Shown: positions 33,552-43,000, counted from the stretch's first letter. The stretch is DNA of 64,000 nt from MAG-120531 sp038125995 (GCA_038125995.1 JAYPEX010000009.1:36793-100792); one strand, 5' to 3'. Program-made: numbers and translations. The notes: generated from the sequence alone by a model not told the origin.

Positions 33552-34562
33552 ATGAGCAAAGAAAAAGAGGCAAAACTAAAAGCACTTCAGTTAACACTTG
33601 ACAAGTTAGATAAGACCTACGGAAAAGGATCTGTAATGAAAATGGGAGACAGTGTAGTTCAAGAGGTAGAGGTCATCCCTTCAGGATCTTTAGGACTCGA
33701 TATAGCATTAGGAGTAGGGGGTTATCCAAAAGGAAGAATCATCGAAATATACGGACCTGAATCATCAGGGAAAACGACCTTGACCTTACACGCAATGGCA
33801 GAGGCTCAAAAGGCAGGAGGAATTGCGGCATTTATTGACGCCGAACACGCTTTTGACCGTTTTTACGCAAAAAACCTAGGAGTCGATATCGACAATTTAA
33901 TCATATCGCAACCTGATAATGGGGAACAGGCACTTGAAATCGCTGATAACCTCATTCGCTCTGGAGCGATTGACATCGTAGTCATTGACTCGGTTGCAGC
34001 CTTGACTCCAAAGAGTGAGATTGAAGGTGAAATGGGAGATTCTAAAATGGGATTACACGCCCGTTTGATGTCTCAAGCACTAAGAAAACTTACGGGATCG
34101 ATCTCCAAAACGAATTGTACGGTAATCTTTATCAACCAGCTTCGCGAAAAGATTGGTGTAATGTTCGGGAATCCTGAAACAACCACTGGAGGGAACGCAC
34201 TTAAATTTTATGCCTCTGTTCGTTTAGATATTAGAAGATCCTCTCAAATCAAAAATACCGATGGTGATGTTCAGGGGAATAAGACTCGTGTAAAAGTGGT
34301 TAAAAACAAAGTAGCACCTCCATTCCAATCTGCTGAATTCGATATCATGTACGGTGAAGGAGTTTCAAAAGTTGGTGAAGTAATTGACCTTGGGGTTAAT
34401 CATGAGATCATCAAAAAGAGCGGATCTTGGTTTAGCTATGGCGACACGAAGCTCGGTCAAGGACGCGATGCTGTAAGACAATTATTGTTAGACAATCCTG
34501 AGCTTCAAGAAGAAATTGAAGCAAAAATTGTGGAAGCAATAAAAGCTTTGAAAGGGGCTTAA
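33552..34562 (+). CDS. recA: Recombinase RecA
   Basis: 336 residues, of normal length. Walker A is GPESSGKTT (68-76), and the Walker B and loop regions IVVIDSVAALTPKSEIEGEMGD and the L2 region with NQLREKIGVMFGNPETTTGG are complete. RecA forms filaments on single-stranded DNA for strand exchange and cleaves LexA-type repressors. In this neighbourhood it is 1.8 kb from the broken dprA, its partner in transformation. I see no LexA box in the upstream 57 bp. Confidence 0.98.
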   Translation: MSKEKEAKLKALQLTLDKLDKTYGKGSVMKMGDSVVQEVEVIPSGSLGLDIALGVGGYPKGRIIEIYGPESSGKTTLTLHAMAEAQKAGGIAAFIDAEHAFDRFYAKNLGVDIDNLIISQPDNGEQALEIADNLIRSGAIDIVVIDSVAALTPKSEIEGEMGDSKMGLHARLMSQALRKLTGSISKTNCTVIFINQLREKIGVMFGNPETTTGGNALKFYASVRLDIRRSSQIKNTDGDVQGNKTRVKVVKNKVAPPFQSAEFDIMYGEGVSKVGEVIDLGVNHEIIKKSGSWFSYGDTKLGQGRDAVRQLLLDNPELQEEIEAKIVEAIKALKGA

Positions 34563-34571
34563 CAGGCTGAT

Positions 34572-34602
34572 TTTGAAGATGGCTTAATTCGAGCTATATT
34601 TA
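34572..34602 (+). promoter_or_regulatory. Promoter of ricT
   Basis: TTTG (34572-34575), exactly 19 nt, then TATATTTA (34595-34602), one mismatch to TAnnTTTG. Transcription should begin near 34609, upstream of a small hairpin and the preferred ATG at 34655. Confidence 0.55.
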
Positions 34603-34624
34603 CGAGAAAATAAATATGAACCTA

Positions 34625-34641
34625 AGTGTGCTTGGCACACT
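34625..34641 (+). other. Perfect hairpin in front of ricT
   Basis: Stem AGTGTGC / GCACACT of seven base pairs with loop TTG, ending 13 nt before the preferred start ATG 34655. It would lie in the 5' untranslated region and could affect translation. If the upstream ATG at 34616 is used instead, it is coding. Confidence 0.55.
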
Positions 34642-34654
34642 CAAGATAAAAGTC

Positions 34655-35926
34655 ATGGGTTGTAATAGTTGCACTACCGTATCAAATGGTTCTCCTAATG
34701 GATGTAAAAACAATGGCACCTGCGGAGAAGATGGATGCAATAAACTTACTGTTTTCGACTGGCTGTCGAATATGTCTTTGCCAGCTGGCGAAGAGGCATT
34801 CGATTGTGTAGAAGTGCGATTTAAAAACAGTAGAAAAGAATTCTTTAGAAATACCGATAAGCTTCCATTGGCTATTGGAGATATGGTTGCAACTGAAGCT
34901 ACATCTGGTCACGATGTTGGGATGGTCACCCTGACGGGTTCTCTTGTAAAGGTGCAGATGAGCAAAAAGAAAGTCGACTTTAAAGATGAAACTCTTCCTA
35001 AAATTTACAGAAAGGCCAATAGCAGAGATCTGGAAGTTTGGAACAAGTGCCGTGAAAAAGAAGCTGAGATTCAAAAGAGATCACGAGAAATTGCCATCGC
35101 TTTAAATTTGCAGATGAAACTCTCCGATGTAGAATTTCAGGGAGATGGTTCAAAGGCAACCTTCTACTATACGGCTGAGGATCGAGTGGATTTTAGACAA
35201 CTCATCAAAGACATGGCCAAGGCTTTTGGAATTCGAATTGAAATGCGTCAAATCGGATATCGTCAAGAAGCGCAACGATTGGGAGGAATTGGTTCTTGCG
35301 GCAGAGAACTCTGTTGTTCGACATGGCTAACAGATTTTAGATCTGTTGGTACAGCAGCAGCACGCTATCAACAACTTTCTTTAAATCCACAAAAACTGGC
35401 TGGGCAATGTGGGAAATTAAAGTGTTGTTTGAACTATGAACTCGATGTTTATATGGATGCTTTAAAGGATTTTCCTAAAGCAGACACCAAACTGATTACT
35501 GAAAAAGGCATTGCTTACTGTCAAAAGGTAGACATCTTTAAAGGGAAACTGTGGTTTACCTATAAAAACGATCCAATTAATTGGCACATGCTGACCAAAG
35601 ATCAGGTCAATGAAATCCTTGAAATCAACAGTAAAGATCAAAAGATACAGAGTCTTGAAACCTATGCAGTTGAAAATATCAGCAATGATCTACCAGTATA
35701 TGAAGATGCCGTTGGACAGGATGCTCTGACTCGATTTGATCGCCCTAAACGCTCAAAAAATAAACCGAAAAAGTCCAATAAGAATAGCAATAACAGCAAA
35801 AAGTCCAACAATAATAATCGCAACTCCAATAATAAGATTAGAAATAACAACAATAGGAACCGAGCAAAAAACAACAAAGGACCTAAGACAAATGGGAATA
35901 AAAAGACAGCAAACACTCCTTCTTAA
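34655..35926 (+). CDS. ricT: PSP1 domain regulatory iron-sulfur protein RicT
   Basis: 423 residues from ATG 34655, chosen because relatives start with a Cys-rich segment (here Cys3, 6, 17, 23, 28). An in-frame ATG at 34616 adds 13 residues that include the hairpin. The PSP1 core has Cys215/220/221 (GSCGRELCC) and Cys252/257/258 (QCGKLKCC), likely Fe-S or metal ligands. In Bacillus RicT works with RicA and RicF in RNA processing and competence. The C-terminal tail of about 60 residues is almost only Asn, Lys, Ser and Arg, low complexity and probably disordered. gldH begins inside this tail in another frame. Confidence 0.9.
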   Translation: MGCNSCTTVSNGSPNGCKNNGTCGEDGCNKLTVFDWLSNMSLPAGEEAFDCVEVRFKNSRKEFFRNTDKLPLAIGDMVATEATSGHDVGMVTLTGSLVKVQMSKKKVDFKDETLPKIYRKANSRDLEVWNKCREKEAEIQKRSREIAIALNLQMKLSDVEFQGDGSKATFYYTAEDRVDFRQLIKDMAKAFGIRIEMRQIGYRQEAQRLGGIGSCGRELCCSTWLTDFRSVGTAAARYQQLSLNPQKLAGQCGKLKCCLNYELDVYMDALKDFPKADTKLITEKGIAYCQKVDIFKGKLWFTYKNDPINWHMLTKDQVNEILEINSKDQKIQSLETYAVENISNDLPVYEDAVGQDALTRFDRPKRSKNKPKKSNKNSNNSKKSNNNNRNSNNKIRNNNNRNRAKNNKGPKTNGNKKTANTPS

Positions 35927-36401
35927 AAGCGTGCTTATAGGATTGTTCTTTTTAGTTGAATCCTGTAATTTAGGTGTTGCTCATATGGAATTTGTGAGTT
36001 TTGATAACGGTGTTTGGGATAAGGATCAGGAAGTTGTTTTTGATTTCATACCTAAGGACAGTACAGAGGTATACGACTGGTATATACACTTGAGAAATAC
36101 TCAAGACTATCCGTATTCAAATTTGTATTTAATTACTGAACTCAGTACTGGTGACGGCTTTTTGAAAAAAGATACCATCTCTTATACGATGGCCCACCCT
36201 GATGGTACTTGGGTTGGAAACGCCTCGGGCTCTTTGGTGGAACACAAGATTCCACTGCAGCTTCAAAAGAAATGTAGCTCCACTAAGCCACATAAATTAA
36301 CAATTAGGCAGGCGATGAGAGCTTTGGGGTCGGTGCAGCCACTACAAAAATTAAATGGAATAAGTGATATTGGGTACAGTATTGAAACGAGTGAGAAATG
36401 A
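35892..36401 (+). CDS. gldH: Gliding motility lipoprotein GldH
   Basis: 169 residues from ATG 35892, which gives a proper lipoprotein leader ending LVESC (Cys25). A longer frame from 35736 only translates the Asn/Lys tail of ricT out of frame and is rejected. The soluble part is beta-rich with a YDWYIHLRNTQDYPYSNLY block typical of GldH. GldH is needed for gliding in F. johnsoniae; its exact role is unclear. It overlaps ricT by 35 nt and the PBP gene by 4 nt (ATGA), so all three are coupled. Confidence 0.9.
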   Translation: MGIKRQQTLLLKSVLIGLFFLVESCNLGVAHMEFVSFDNGVWDKDQEVVFDFIPKDSTEVYDWYIHLRNTQDYPYSNLYLITELSTGDGFLKKDTISYTMAHPDGTWVGNASGSLVEHKIPLQLQKKCSSTKPHKLTIRQAMRALGSVQPLQKLNGISDIGYSIETSEK

Positions 36402-38749
36402 GTAAGTCAACAGCAAATAAAAAAAAGTCTAAAGGAACATTTCGAATTTATGTTCGATTGTTTTGGACAGTCTTTATTTTAGGAGTTGGTGCCTTTGCTT
36501 CAATGTTTGTATTAGCTTCTAAAGGATTTTTTGGAGAAATGCCAGACTTTGATCGTTTGGAAAATCCCAACACCAATCTCGCTACAGAAATCATCAGTTC
36601 AAACGGCAAAACCCTCGGTAAATTTTATTTAGAAGACAATAGAACTCCAATTCAATTTGAAGAACTACCCGAGAATATGGTCAATGCACTATTGGCCACT
36701 GAAGATATTCGCTACTATTCACATTCGGGGATTGATGTCATTGGAACCATGAGAGCGGTGGCTTTTTTAGGAACCAGAGGAGGTGCGAGTACCATTAGTC
36801 AACAGCTTTCCAAGCTCCTTTTTACTAAACAAGTTTCTTCGAGTAAGTTTCAGCGAATCTTACAAAAATTCAAGGAATGGGTCATTGCTATTCGATTGGA
36901 AGAACAGTACACCAAAGATGAAATATTGGCTATGTATCTCAATATTTACGACTTTGGGAACAATGCTGATGGGGTTCGCTCTGCAGCTAATATTTATTTC
37001 AACAAGGAGCCTCTAGAACTCGATACTCAAGAATCAGCTATGTTGATTGGGATGCTTAAGAATTCCTCGCTTTACAATCCCAGGTCTCATCGCAATCCCC
37101 AGGGAACTCTCAACAGAAGAAATGTGGTCCTCAATCAAATGGCCAAGTACGAATTTATTAGTGAGCGAGAAAGAGATTCTCTCAAAACACTCCCATTGGG
37201 ATTGAGGTACACTCCACAATCTCATAGAGAGGGTCTTGCTACCTATTTTAGAATGTACTTAAGAGGATTTTTAAAAGATTGGATCGAGAACAATCCAAAG
37301 GAAGATGGATCGAAGTACAATTTATATCTTGATGGACTTAGAGTTTATACTACCATCGATTCAAGAATGCAAGAACATGCTGAGGTTTCTGTGCAAGAAC
37401 ACATTCAAAATCTTCAAGCCGCTTTTGATCGTCAAAATACTCCCGAGGAAAATCCAACAGCACCTTTTTTAGATGTGGAAGAAGAGGAAATCGAACGCAT
37501 TATGGAACTGGCAATTCTTCGTTCAGAGCGTTGGAGAGCTATGAAAGTAAAAGGCATCAGTGAAGAACAAATAAAGGCTAGTTTTGAGGTTCCTCGTTCA
37601 ATGACGGTCTTTGATTGGACAGCTGAAAACAAAGAGCGGGATACGGTGATGACTCCAATGGATTCCATTCGTTATTACAAATCTTTCTTTAGGTCTGCCA
37701 TGCTCTCTATGAATCCTAAAACGGGGCATGTAAAGGCCTGGGTAGGAGGAATCAACTATCGTCATTTCCAATACGACAACGTCTATCAGGGAGCTCGACA
37801 AGCAGGATCGATTTTTAAACCCTTTGTCTATGCAGCGGCAATAGATCAGCTTCGATTATCTCCTTGTGAATCCTTACCTGACACTCAGTATTGTATCGCT
37901 CCTAGGAAGCACGGAAATATCGAAAAATGGTGTCCTAAGAACTCAGGAGGGACCTATTCAGGGACGATGTTAACCCTCAAGAAAGCTTTAGCTGGATCAG
38001 TGAACTCCATCACAGCTCAGGTCATGGATAAGGTTGGACCTAAACCTGTCGTTCAACTCATCAAGAATTTGGGTATGAAATCGAATATTTTACCTGTTCC
38101 TTCGATTGCCTTGGGGACTCCAGACATCAATGTATTAGAAGTAGTTGGAGCCTATGGCACCTTTGCTAATAAAGGAGTTTATGTAAAACCTGTAATGGTA
38201 ACTCATATTACCGATAAGAATGGAACAATTTTATATCAATCGGTACCTCAGACAAAAGACGTGATGAGTGAGGATGTTGCCTATACCGTTGTTAAATTAC
38301 TAGAAGGGGTCACTGAGGGAGGTTCTGGTATTCGACTTCGTACCGTTGGAGCAGAACAGTGGAATCCCTATTACAGTGAAATTGTAACAGGCTATCCCTA
38401 CGAGTTTAAAAACCCAATTGCCGGAAAAACAGGAACCACACAAAATCAATCCGATGGATGGTTTATGGGAATGGTTCCTAATCTAGTAACTGCAGTTTGG
38501 GTTGGTGGAGAAGATCGTTCCATGCATTTTAATTCTATACAATACGGACAAGGGGCCTCCATGGCGCTACCCATATGGGCCAATTATATGAGAAGAAACT
38601 GGTCTTTAGAGGACTTGGGCATCTCTCAGGGAGAATTTGAAGCTCCAGAAGAACTCAACATTCTTGTAGACTGTGACCCAAAAGCAGAAGAAGGTGAAGA
38701 GTCTCCAATTGATCTTACAGAGGATGATATAGAAGATATCGGTTTTTAG
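36398..38749 (+). CDS. Class A penicillin-binding protein 1A
   Basis: 783 residues. A cytosolic basic N-terminus and one membrane helix (about 20-41) precede the GT51 glycosyltransferase domain with Glu102 in TEDIRYYSHSG and GGASTISQQL (128-137). The transpeptidase domain has Ser471-x-x-Lys474 (SIFK), an SVN motif and KTGTT (677-681). It polymerises and crosslinks peptidoglycan. The C-terminus is acidic. It is translationally coupled to gldH and ends before a strong terminator. Confidence 0.96.
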   Translation: MSKSTANKKKSKGTFRIYVRLFWTVFILGVGAFASMFVLASKGFFGEMPDFDRLENPNTNLATEIISSNGKTLGKFYLEDNRTPIQFEELPENMVNALLATEDIRYYSHSGIDVIGTMRAVAFLGTRGGASTISQQLSKLLFTKQVSSSKFQRILQKFKEWVIAIRLEEQYTKDEILAMYLNIYDFGNNADGVRSAANIYFNKEPLELDTQESAMLIGMLKNSSLYNPRSHRNPQGTLNRRNVVLNQMAKYEFISERERDSLKTLPLGLRYTPQSHREGLATYFRMYLRGFLKDWIENNPKEDGSKYNLYLDGLRVYTTIDSRMQEHAEVSVQEHIQNLQAAFDRQNTPEENPTAPFLDVEEEEIERIMELAILRSERWRAMKVKGISEEQIKASFEVPRSMTVFDWTAENKERDTVMTPMDSIRYYKSFFRSAMLSMNPKTGHVKAWVGGINYRHFQYDNVYQGARQAGSIFKPFVYAAAIDQLRLSPCESLPDTQYCIAPRKHGNIEKWCPKNSGGTYSGTMLTLKKALAGSVNSITAQVMDKVGPKPVVQLIKNLGMKSNILPVPSIALGTPDINVLEVVGAYGTFANKGVYVKPVMVTHITDKNGTILYQSVPQTKDVMSEDVAYTVVKLLEGVTEGGSGIRLRTVGAEQWNPYYSEIVTGYPYEFKNPIAGKTGTTQNQSDGWFMGMVPNLVTAVWVGGEDRSMHFNSIQYGQGASMALPIWANYMRRNWSLEDLGISQGEFEAPEELNILVDCDPKAEEGEESPIDLTEDDIEDIGF

Positions 38750-38773
38750 ACCAACATTCGCAAGAACGCATAA

Positions 38774-38799
38774 AAAAACCAGCTCTAAAGCTGGTTTTT
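38774..38799. terminator. Bidirectional intrinsic terminator
   Basis: Eleven-bp stem AAAAACCAGCT / AGCTGGTTTTT with loop CTAA, between the convergent PBP1A gene (+) and sdhB (-). T-rich on both strands. Confidence 0.93.
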
Positions 38800-38819
38800 A
38801 TCTTCTAAGTAATAGGGTG

Positions 38820-39566
38820 TTATCCTTTGATTTTAGCTCCTAAGAACTCTCTGTTCATACGCGCAATATTCTCTAGTGAAATTCCCTTTGGACATTCAAC
38901 TTCACAAGCTCCAGTATTGGTACAGTTACCAAAACCTTCTATATCCATTTGTCTAACCATGTTTTGGACACGCGTAGTGGCTTCTACACGTCCTTGAGGA
39001 AGTAAGGCGTATTGAGAAACTTTTGCGGACGTAAAAAGCATTGCAGAAGCGTTTTTACAAGCTGCTACACAGGCTCCACATCCAATACATGTTGCAGCAT
39101 CCATGGCCTTATCTGCATCTTGTTTAGGAATTAATATAGCATTGGCATCAGTGGTTTTACCAGAGGTATTCACTGAAATGTATCCTCCTGCATGTTGAAT
39201 ACGATCGAAAGCTGAACGGTCTACGACCAAGTCCTTGATGACTGGGAATGCTTTAGCTCTAAATGGCTCAATCACAATGGTATCGCCGTCCTCAAACATT
39301 CTCATATGCAATTGACAAGTTGTTACACGACGATCGGGACCATGAGGTTCACCGTTGATTTGTAAAGAACACATACCACAGATACCTTCTCTACAATCGT
39401 GATCAAACTCAACAGGAACATCGCCCTTAGCCACTAAACTTTCGTTGAGGACATCGAGCATTTCCAGAAACGACATATCTTCATCGATGTTGTCGATCGG
39501 ATAACTTACTAATTTTCCTTTTGCTTGTGCGCTCTCTTGGCGCCATATTTGTAATGTAAGCTTCAT
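38820..39566 (-). CDS. sdhB: Succinate dehydrogenase / fumarate reductase iron-sulfur subunit
   Basis: 248 residues with ligands for three clusters: [2Fe-2S] in CREGICGMC and the following Cys of TTCQLH, [4Fe-4S] in CIGCGACVAACKN, and [3Fe-4S] in CTNTGACEVECPKG. It passes electrons from the flavin of SdhA to haem and menaquinone in SdhC. Last gene of sdhCAB, 6 nt after sdhA; it ends 20 nt from the terminator. Confidence 0.97.
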   Translation of the reverse strand: MKLTLQIWRQESAQAKGKLVSYPIDNIDEDMSFLEMLDVLNESLVAKGDVPVEFDHDCREGICGMCSLQINGEPHGPDRRVTTCQLHMRMFEDGDTIVIEPFRAKAFPVIKDLVVDRSAFDRIQHAGGYISVNTSGKTTDANAILIPKQDADKAMDAATCIGCGACVAACKNASAMLFTSAKVSQYALLPQGRVEATTRVQNMVRQMDIEGFGNCTNTGACEVECPKGISLENIARMNREFLGAKIKG

Positions 39567-39572
39567 GGTATC

Positions 39573-41576
39573 TTATTTATAGCTTCTAGTCTTAACTTCA
39601 ATATTTTCGTACTTGAGTTCTTCTTTGTGCAATACGGCATCTTTAGGAGTTCCTTTGTATTCCCATGCAGCAACGTATTTAAAGTTCTCATCATCTCTGA
39701 GCGCTTCACCTTCCTCAGTTTGATATTCTTCTCTGAAGTGTCCTCCACACGATTCATTTCTGTGTAAGGCATCTTTTGCAAAGAGTTCACCGAGTTCCAA
39801 GAAATCTGCTACACGTCCTGCCTTTTCTAATTCAGCATTTTTAGAATTAGGATCTCCAGGAACGTTGACATTCTCCCAAAAATCAGCTCTAAGCGCAGCA
39901 ATCTCTTCAATGGCTTCTTGGAGTTCTTTTTCATTTCTAGCCATTCCACATTTGTTCCACATAATCTTCCCTAATTTTTTGTGGTAGTAGTCTACTGAAT
40001 GCTTACCTTTAGCTGATGTCAGCTTCGTAATACGATCTCTAACCTCTTTTTCAGCTTGTTCAAATTCAGGTAAATCCGTTGGAATTGCTCCGGTACGAAT
40101 ATCGTTAGACAAGTAATCTCCAATGGTATAAGGAAGTACAAAATAGCCATCGGCAAGTCCTTGCATTAAAGCTGAAGCACCAAGTCGGTTGGCTCCGTGC
40201 TCTGAGAAGTTCGCTTCTCCTGCAGCATAGCAACCTGGAATGGTGGTTTGTAAGTTATAATCCACCCACAATCCTCCCATGGTATAGTGAACAGCTGGGT
40301 AAATCATCATAGGGGTCTTATACGGGTTTTGATCTACGATTTTTTCATACATCTGGAAAAGGTTTCCATATTTAGCCTCGATCACTTTTTCGCCGAGTTC
40401 ACGAATTGTTGTAGCATTAGGATCTTTAATTCCAGAAGTATAAGCTTTTTCTTTTCCGTAGCGTTCAATGGCTGAAGAAAAATCCAAGAAAACCGCTTCT
40501 CCAGTTTTGTTAACACCATAACCCGCATCACAACGTTCTTTAGCGGCACGGGATGCAACGTCTCTAGGAACGAGGTTTCCAAAGGCTGGATAGCGACGCT
40601 CTAAATAGTAATCGCGATCTTCCTCAGCAATGTCAACAGGCTTTAATTTCCCTTCACGAACTGCTTGTGCATCTTCCAATTTAGCAGGTACCCAAATACG
40701 ACCATCGTTTCTCAAAGACTCAGACATCAAGGTTAATTTTGATTGGTGATCTCCTGATACAGGGATGCAGGTTGGGTGAATTTGAGTATAACAAGGATTA
40801 GCGAAGAAAGCCCCTCTTTTATGAGCTCTCCAGGCTGCAGTAACATTAGATCCCATCGCATTGGTTGATAAGAAGAATACGTTCCCATAGCCTCCAGAGG
40901 CCAAAACAACGGCATGAGCCGAGTGACGCTCTAACTCTCCAGTAACCATATCGCGCGCAATAATTCCTCTTGCTTTACCGTCTACAAGAACAAGGTCTTG
41001 CATTTCGTGACGGTTGAAGGCTTGAATTTTTCCTCTATTGATTTGACGGTTCATCGCCGAGTAAGCACCCAGCAATAATTGTTGACCGGTTTGTCCTTTA
41101 GCGTAAAATGTTCTCGATACGAGTACTCCACCGAAAGATCGATTGTCTAATTGTCCTCCGTATTCTCTTGCAAAAGGAACTCCTTGAGCGACACATTGGT
41201 CGATGATATTTCCAGATACTTCAGCTAAACGGTATACGTTTGCTTCACGTGCTCGGTAATCACCACCTTTTACGGTATCGTAAAAAAGTCGGTAGTTACT
41301 ATCACCATCTCCTTGATAGTTTTTAGCAGCGTTAATACCTCCCTGAGCAGCAATCGAGTGCGCTCTTCTTGGAGAGTCTTGATAGCAAAAAGTCTTTACA
41401 TTATATCCTAATTCAGCTAGTGTAGCAGCTGCTGCACCACCTGCAAGTCCTGTCCCAACGACAATAATATCGATGTTTCTTTTATTTGCAGGATTGACCA
41501 GATTGATATTGTTCTTGTGATTGGTCCACTTATCAGCTAAAGGACCTTCTGGGATTTTAGAATCTAGTACGCTCAT
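39573..41576 (-). CDS. sdhA: Succinate dehydrogenase / fumarate reductase flavoprotein subunit
   Basis: 667 residues. The N-terminal FAD-binding GTGLAGGAAAATLAELG is followed by RRAHSIAAQGGINAA with the His expected to carry covalent FAD, and the active-site HPTCIPVSG and HYTMGGLWVD blocks are complete. Length and the three-gene order fit type B enzymes of Bacteroidota. It oxidises succinate to fumarate on the cytosolic side. It lies 2 nt after sdhC. Confidence 0.97.
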   Translation of the reverse strand: MSVLDSKIPEGPLADKWTNHKNNINLVNPANKRNIDIIVVGTGLAGGAAAATLAELGYNVKTFCYQDSPRRAHSIAAQGGINAAKNYQGDGDSNYRLFYDTVKGGDYRAREANVYRLAEVSGNIIDQCVAQGVPFAREYGGQLDNRSFGGVLVSRTFYAKGQTGQQLLLGAYSAMNRQINRGKIQAFNRHEMQDLVLVDGKARGIIARDMVTGELERHSAHAVVLASGGYGNVFFLSTNAMGSNVTAAWRAHKRGAFFANPCYTQIHPTCIPVSGDHQSKLTLMSESLRNDGRIWVPAKLEDAQAVREGKLKPVDIAEEDRDYYLERRYPAFGNLVPRDVASRAAKERCDAGYGVNKTGEAVFLDFSSAIERYGKEKAYTSGIKDPNATTIRELGEKVIEAKYGNLFQMYEKIVDQNPYKTPMMIYPAVHYTMGGLWVDYNLQTTIPGCYAAGEANFSEHGANRLGASALMQGLADGYFVLPYTIGDYLSNDIRTGAIPTDLPEFEQAEKEVRDRITKLTSAKGKHSVDYYHKKLGKIMWNKCGMARNEKELQEAIEEIAALRADFWENVNVPGDPNSKNAELEKAGRVADFLELGELFAKDALHRNESCGGHFREEYQTEEGEALRDDENFKYVAAWEYKGTPKDAVLHKEELKYENIEVKTRSYK

Positions 41577-41578
41577 AA

Positions 41579-42250
41579 TTAGTGCGATAATTGATTAAAG
41601 TGATGATAGAATGCAATGAAAATAAATCCAAGTGGAATTACAATTGCGTAAATTTTTGCAAAACCTGCTAAGGCTCTACTGTATTTGTTGTTCCATCCCA
41701 TCGATTGGAAGGAAGATTTAAATCCGTGTAAGAGGTGAAGCATCAAGAGAATAAATGACACTCCATAGATTCCAGTTCTGGTAATGGACTCAAATTTGTG
41801 AACCGTTTCAGGAAGGTAACGAGTAGGATCTTCTGGTGCTACCTCGATGTATTTGTGTACCATTTCATGGTACCAAAAGTCATACATATGAAGCGCCAAA
41901 AACGCTAAAATTACTGCTCCAGACACAATCATATTACGAGACATCCAAGAAGCGTTTGCACCACCGTTGTACTTAGAATAACTAACGGGTCCACGTGCTT
42001 TTTTATTTTCGATTTCAAGGACAAATCCCATCAAAAAGTGAATGATCACCCCCGCCACTAATATTGGCTGTAATACGTACTGAACCAATTTGTTGTAGCC
42101 CATAAAGTGTGAGGCTTCATTATATAAGTCTGGTGCGATTACTGATAAGAAATTGATTACAAAATGCAGTCCTAGAAAAGAGACTAAAAATAGCCCTGAT
42201 AAGGCCATGATTATTTTTCTTCCGATAGAAGAAGGAACAGAATTGCTCAT
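41579..42250 (-). CDS. sdhC: Succinate dehydrogenase cytochrome b subunit
   Basis: 223 residues with five membrane helices. His residues in the helices (LHFVINF, VIIHFLMG, LALHMYDF, LHLLHGFK) suit two b haems. A single larger membrane subunit without SdhD identifies a type B succinate:quinone reductase. It is the first gene of the operon, with a near-ideal promoter upstream. Confidence 0.95.
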   Translation of the reverse strand: MSNSVPSSIGRKIIMALSGLFLVSFLGLHFVINFLSVIAPDLYNEASHFMGYNKLVQYVLQPILVAGVIIHFLMGFVLEIENKKARGPVSYSKYNGGANASWMSRNMIVSGAVILAFLALHMYDFWYHEMVHKYIEVAPEDPTRYLPETVHKFESITRTGIYGVSFILLMLHLLHGFKSSFQSMGWNNKYSRALAGFAKIYAIVIPLGFIFIAFYHHFNQLSH

Positions 42251-42269
42251 TTGTTTAAAATTTTACAGG

Positions 42270-42300
42270 CAAAATTAAACTACAAACACCACTTGCCAAA
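42270..42300 (-). promoter_or_regulatory. Promoter of sdhCAB
   Basis: On the minus strand TTTG (42300-42297), exactly 19 nt, then TAATTTTG (42277-42270): a full match to the Bacteroidota consensus. A second TAATTTTG overlaps the -33 box (42304-42297). The start codon is at 42250, giving a leader of about 13 nt. Confidence 0.75.
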
Positions 42301-42343
42301 ATTATAGACTTGTTATTTTCCTAATTTTTTTATAAAAATAGCT

Positions 42344-42351
42344 TACTTTTG
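42344..42351 (+). promoter_or_regulatory. -7 promoter element of the 2OG-Fe(II) oxygenase gene
   Basis: TACTTTTG matches TAnnTTTG, 16 nt before the ATG at 42368, divergent from the sdhC promoter in the same 117-bp gap. Confidence 0.55.
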
Positions 42352-42367
42352 ACGGCTTTTAAAAAAA

Positions 42368-43000
42368 ATGAAATCTCTGTACAGTAATGAGCATTGGGGT
42401 CAATGGTTGACTCAGCTCGCAGATGATAATTTTGTAGTTATCGATGAGTTCTTACCCGAGCAACTCTTAGAAGAAGTTTTGGGTTATTTCAATCAAAAAA
42501 AGGAACTAAACTCCTTTAATCCTGCTAAAATTGGCCCAGCTGATGAAAATCAAAGAGATTCGAGTATTCGAACCGACAAGACCTTTTGGATCGACCGAAA
42601 GAGAGATGCGGAACTCAGTGATTTTTTTAGTTTGATAGAAGAACTAATGCAACAATTTGCTCAGCAGCTATACCTGAGTTTAAACGGATATGAATTTCAT
42701 TTAGCTTCTTATTCCAAAGGTGGTTTTTACAAGGCTCACTTGGATCAATTTGACTCTAGATCCAATCGCATGATCAGTTTGATTATTTATTTGAATGAGG
42801 ATTGGAATCAGGACCACGGAGGAGAATTATTAATTCATTCCTCGCCAACCAACACAAAAGTCGAACCGTTACTCAACAGAGCGGTTTTATTCAGATCCGA
42901 TATTGTTTTACACGAAGTACTTCCTTCGAACAGCGAGCGAAAATCGCTTACGGGTTGGCTCTTGAAACAACCTTCTACAATTGGGGTACTCGGAATTTAA
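42368..43000 (+). CDS. 2-oxoglutarate/Fe(II)-dependent oxygenase (prolyl 4-hydroxylase-like)
   Basis: 210 residues. The facial triad is seen as His124-x-Asp126 (AHLDQFD) and His182 (VLHEV), with Arg191 as the likely 2-oxoglutarate ligand, and NEDWNQDHGGEL between them. It resembles the SM-20/prolyl hydroxylase group. The substrate is unknown; some relatives modify ribosomal protein or elongation factor residues. Its stop codon overlaps the stop of the convergent ThuA gene (TTAA). Confidence 0.88.
   Translation: MKSLYSNEHWGQWLTQLADDNFVVIDEFLPEQLLEEVLGYFNQKKELNSFNPAKIGPADENQRDSSIRTDKTFWIDRKRDAELSDFFSLIEELMQQFAQQLYLSLNGYEFHLASYSKGGFYKAHLDQFDSRSNRMISLIIYLNEDWNQDHGGELLIHSSPTNTKVEPLLNRAVLFRSDIVLHEVLPSNSERKSLTGWLLKQPSTIGVLGI

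Noticed and set aside
35736..35891. Longer start for gldH at 35736
   Set aside because: The extra residues are the Asn/Lys tail of ricT read in another frame, and they would bury the lipoprotein leader that begins at 35892.
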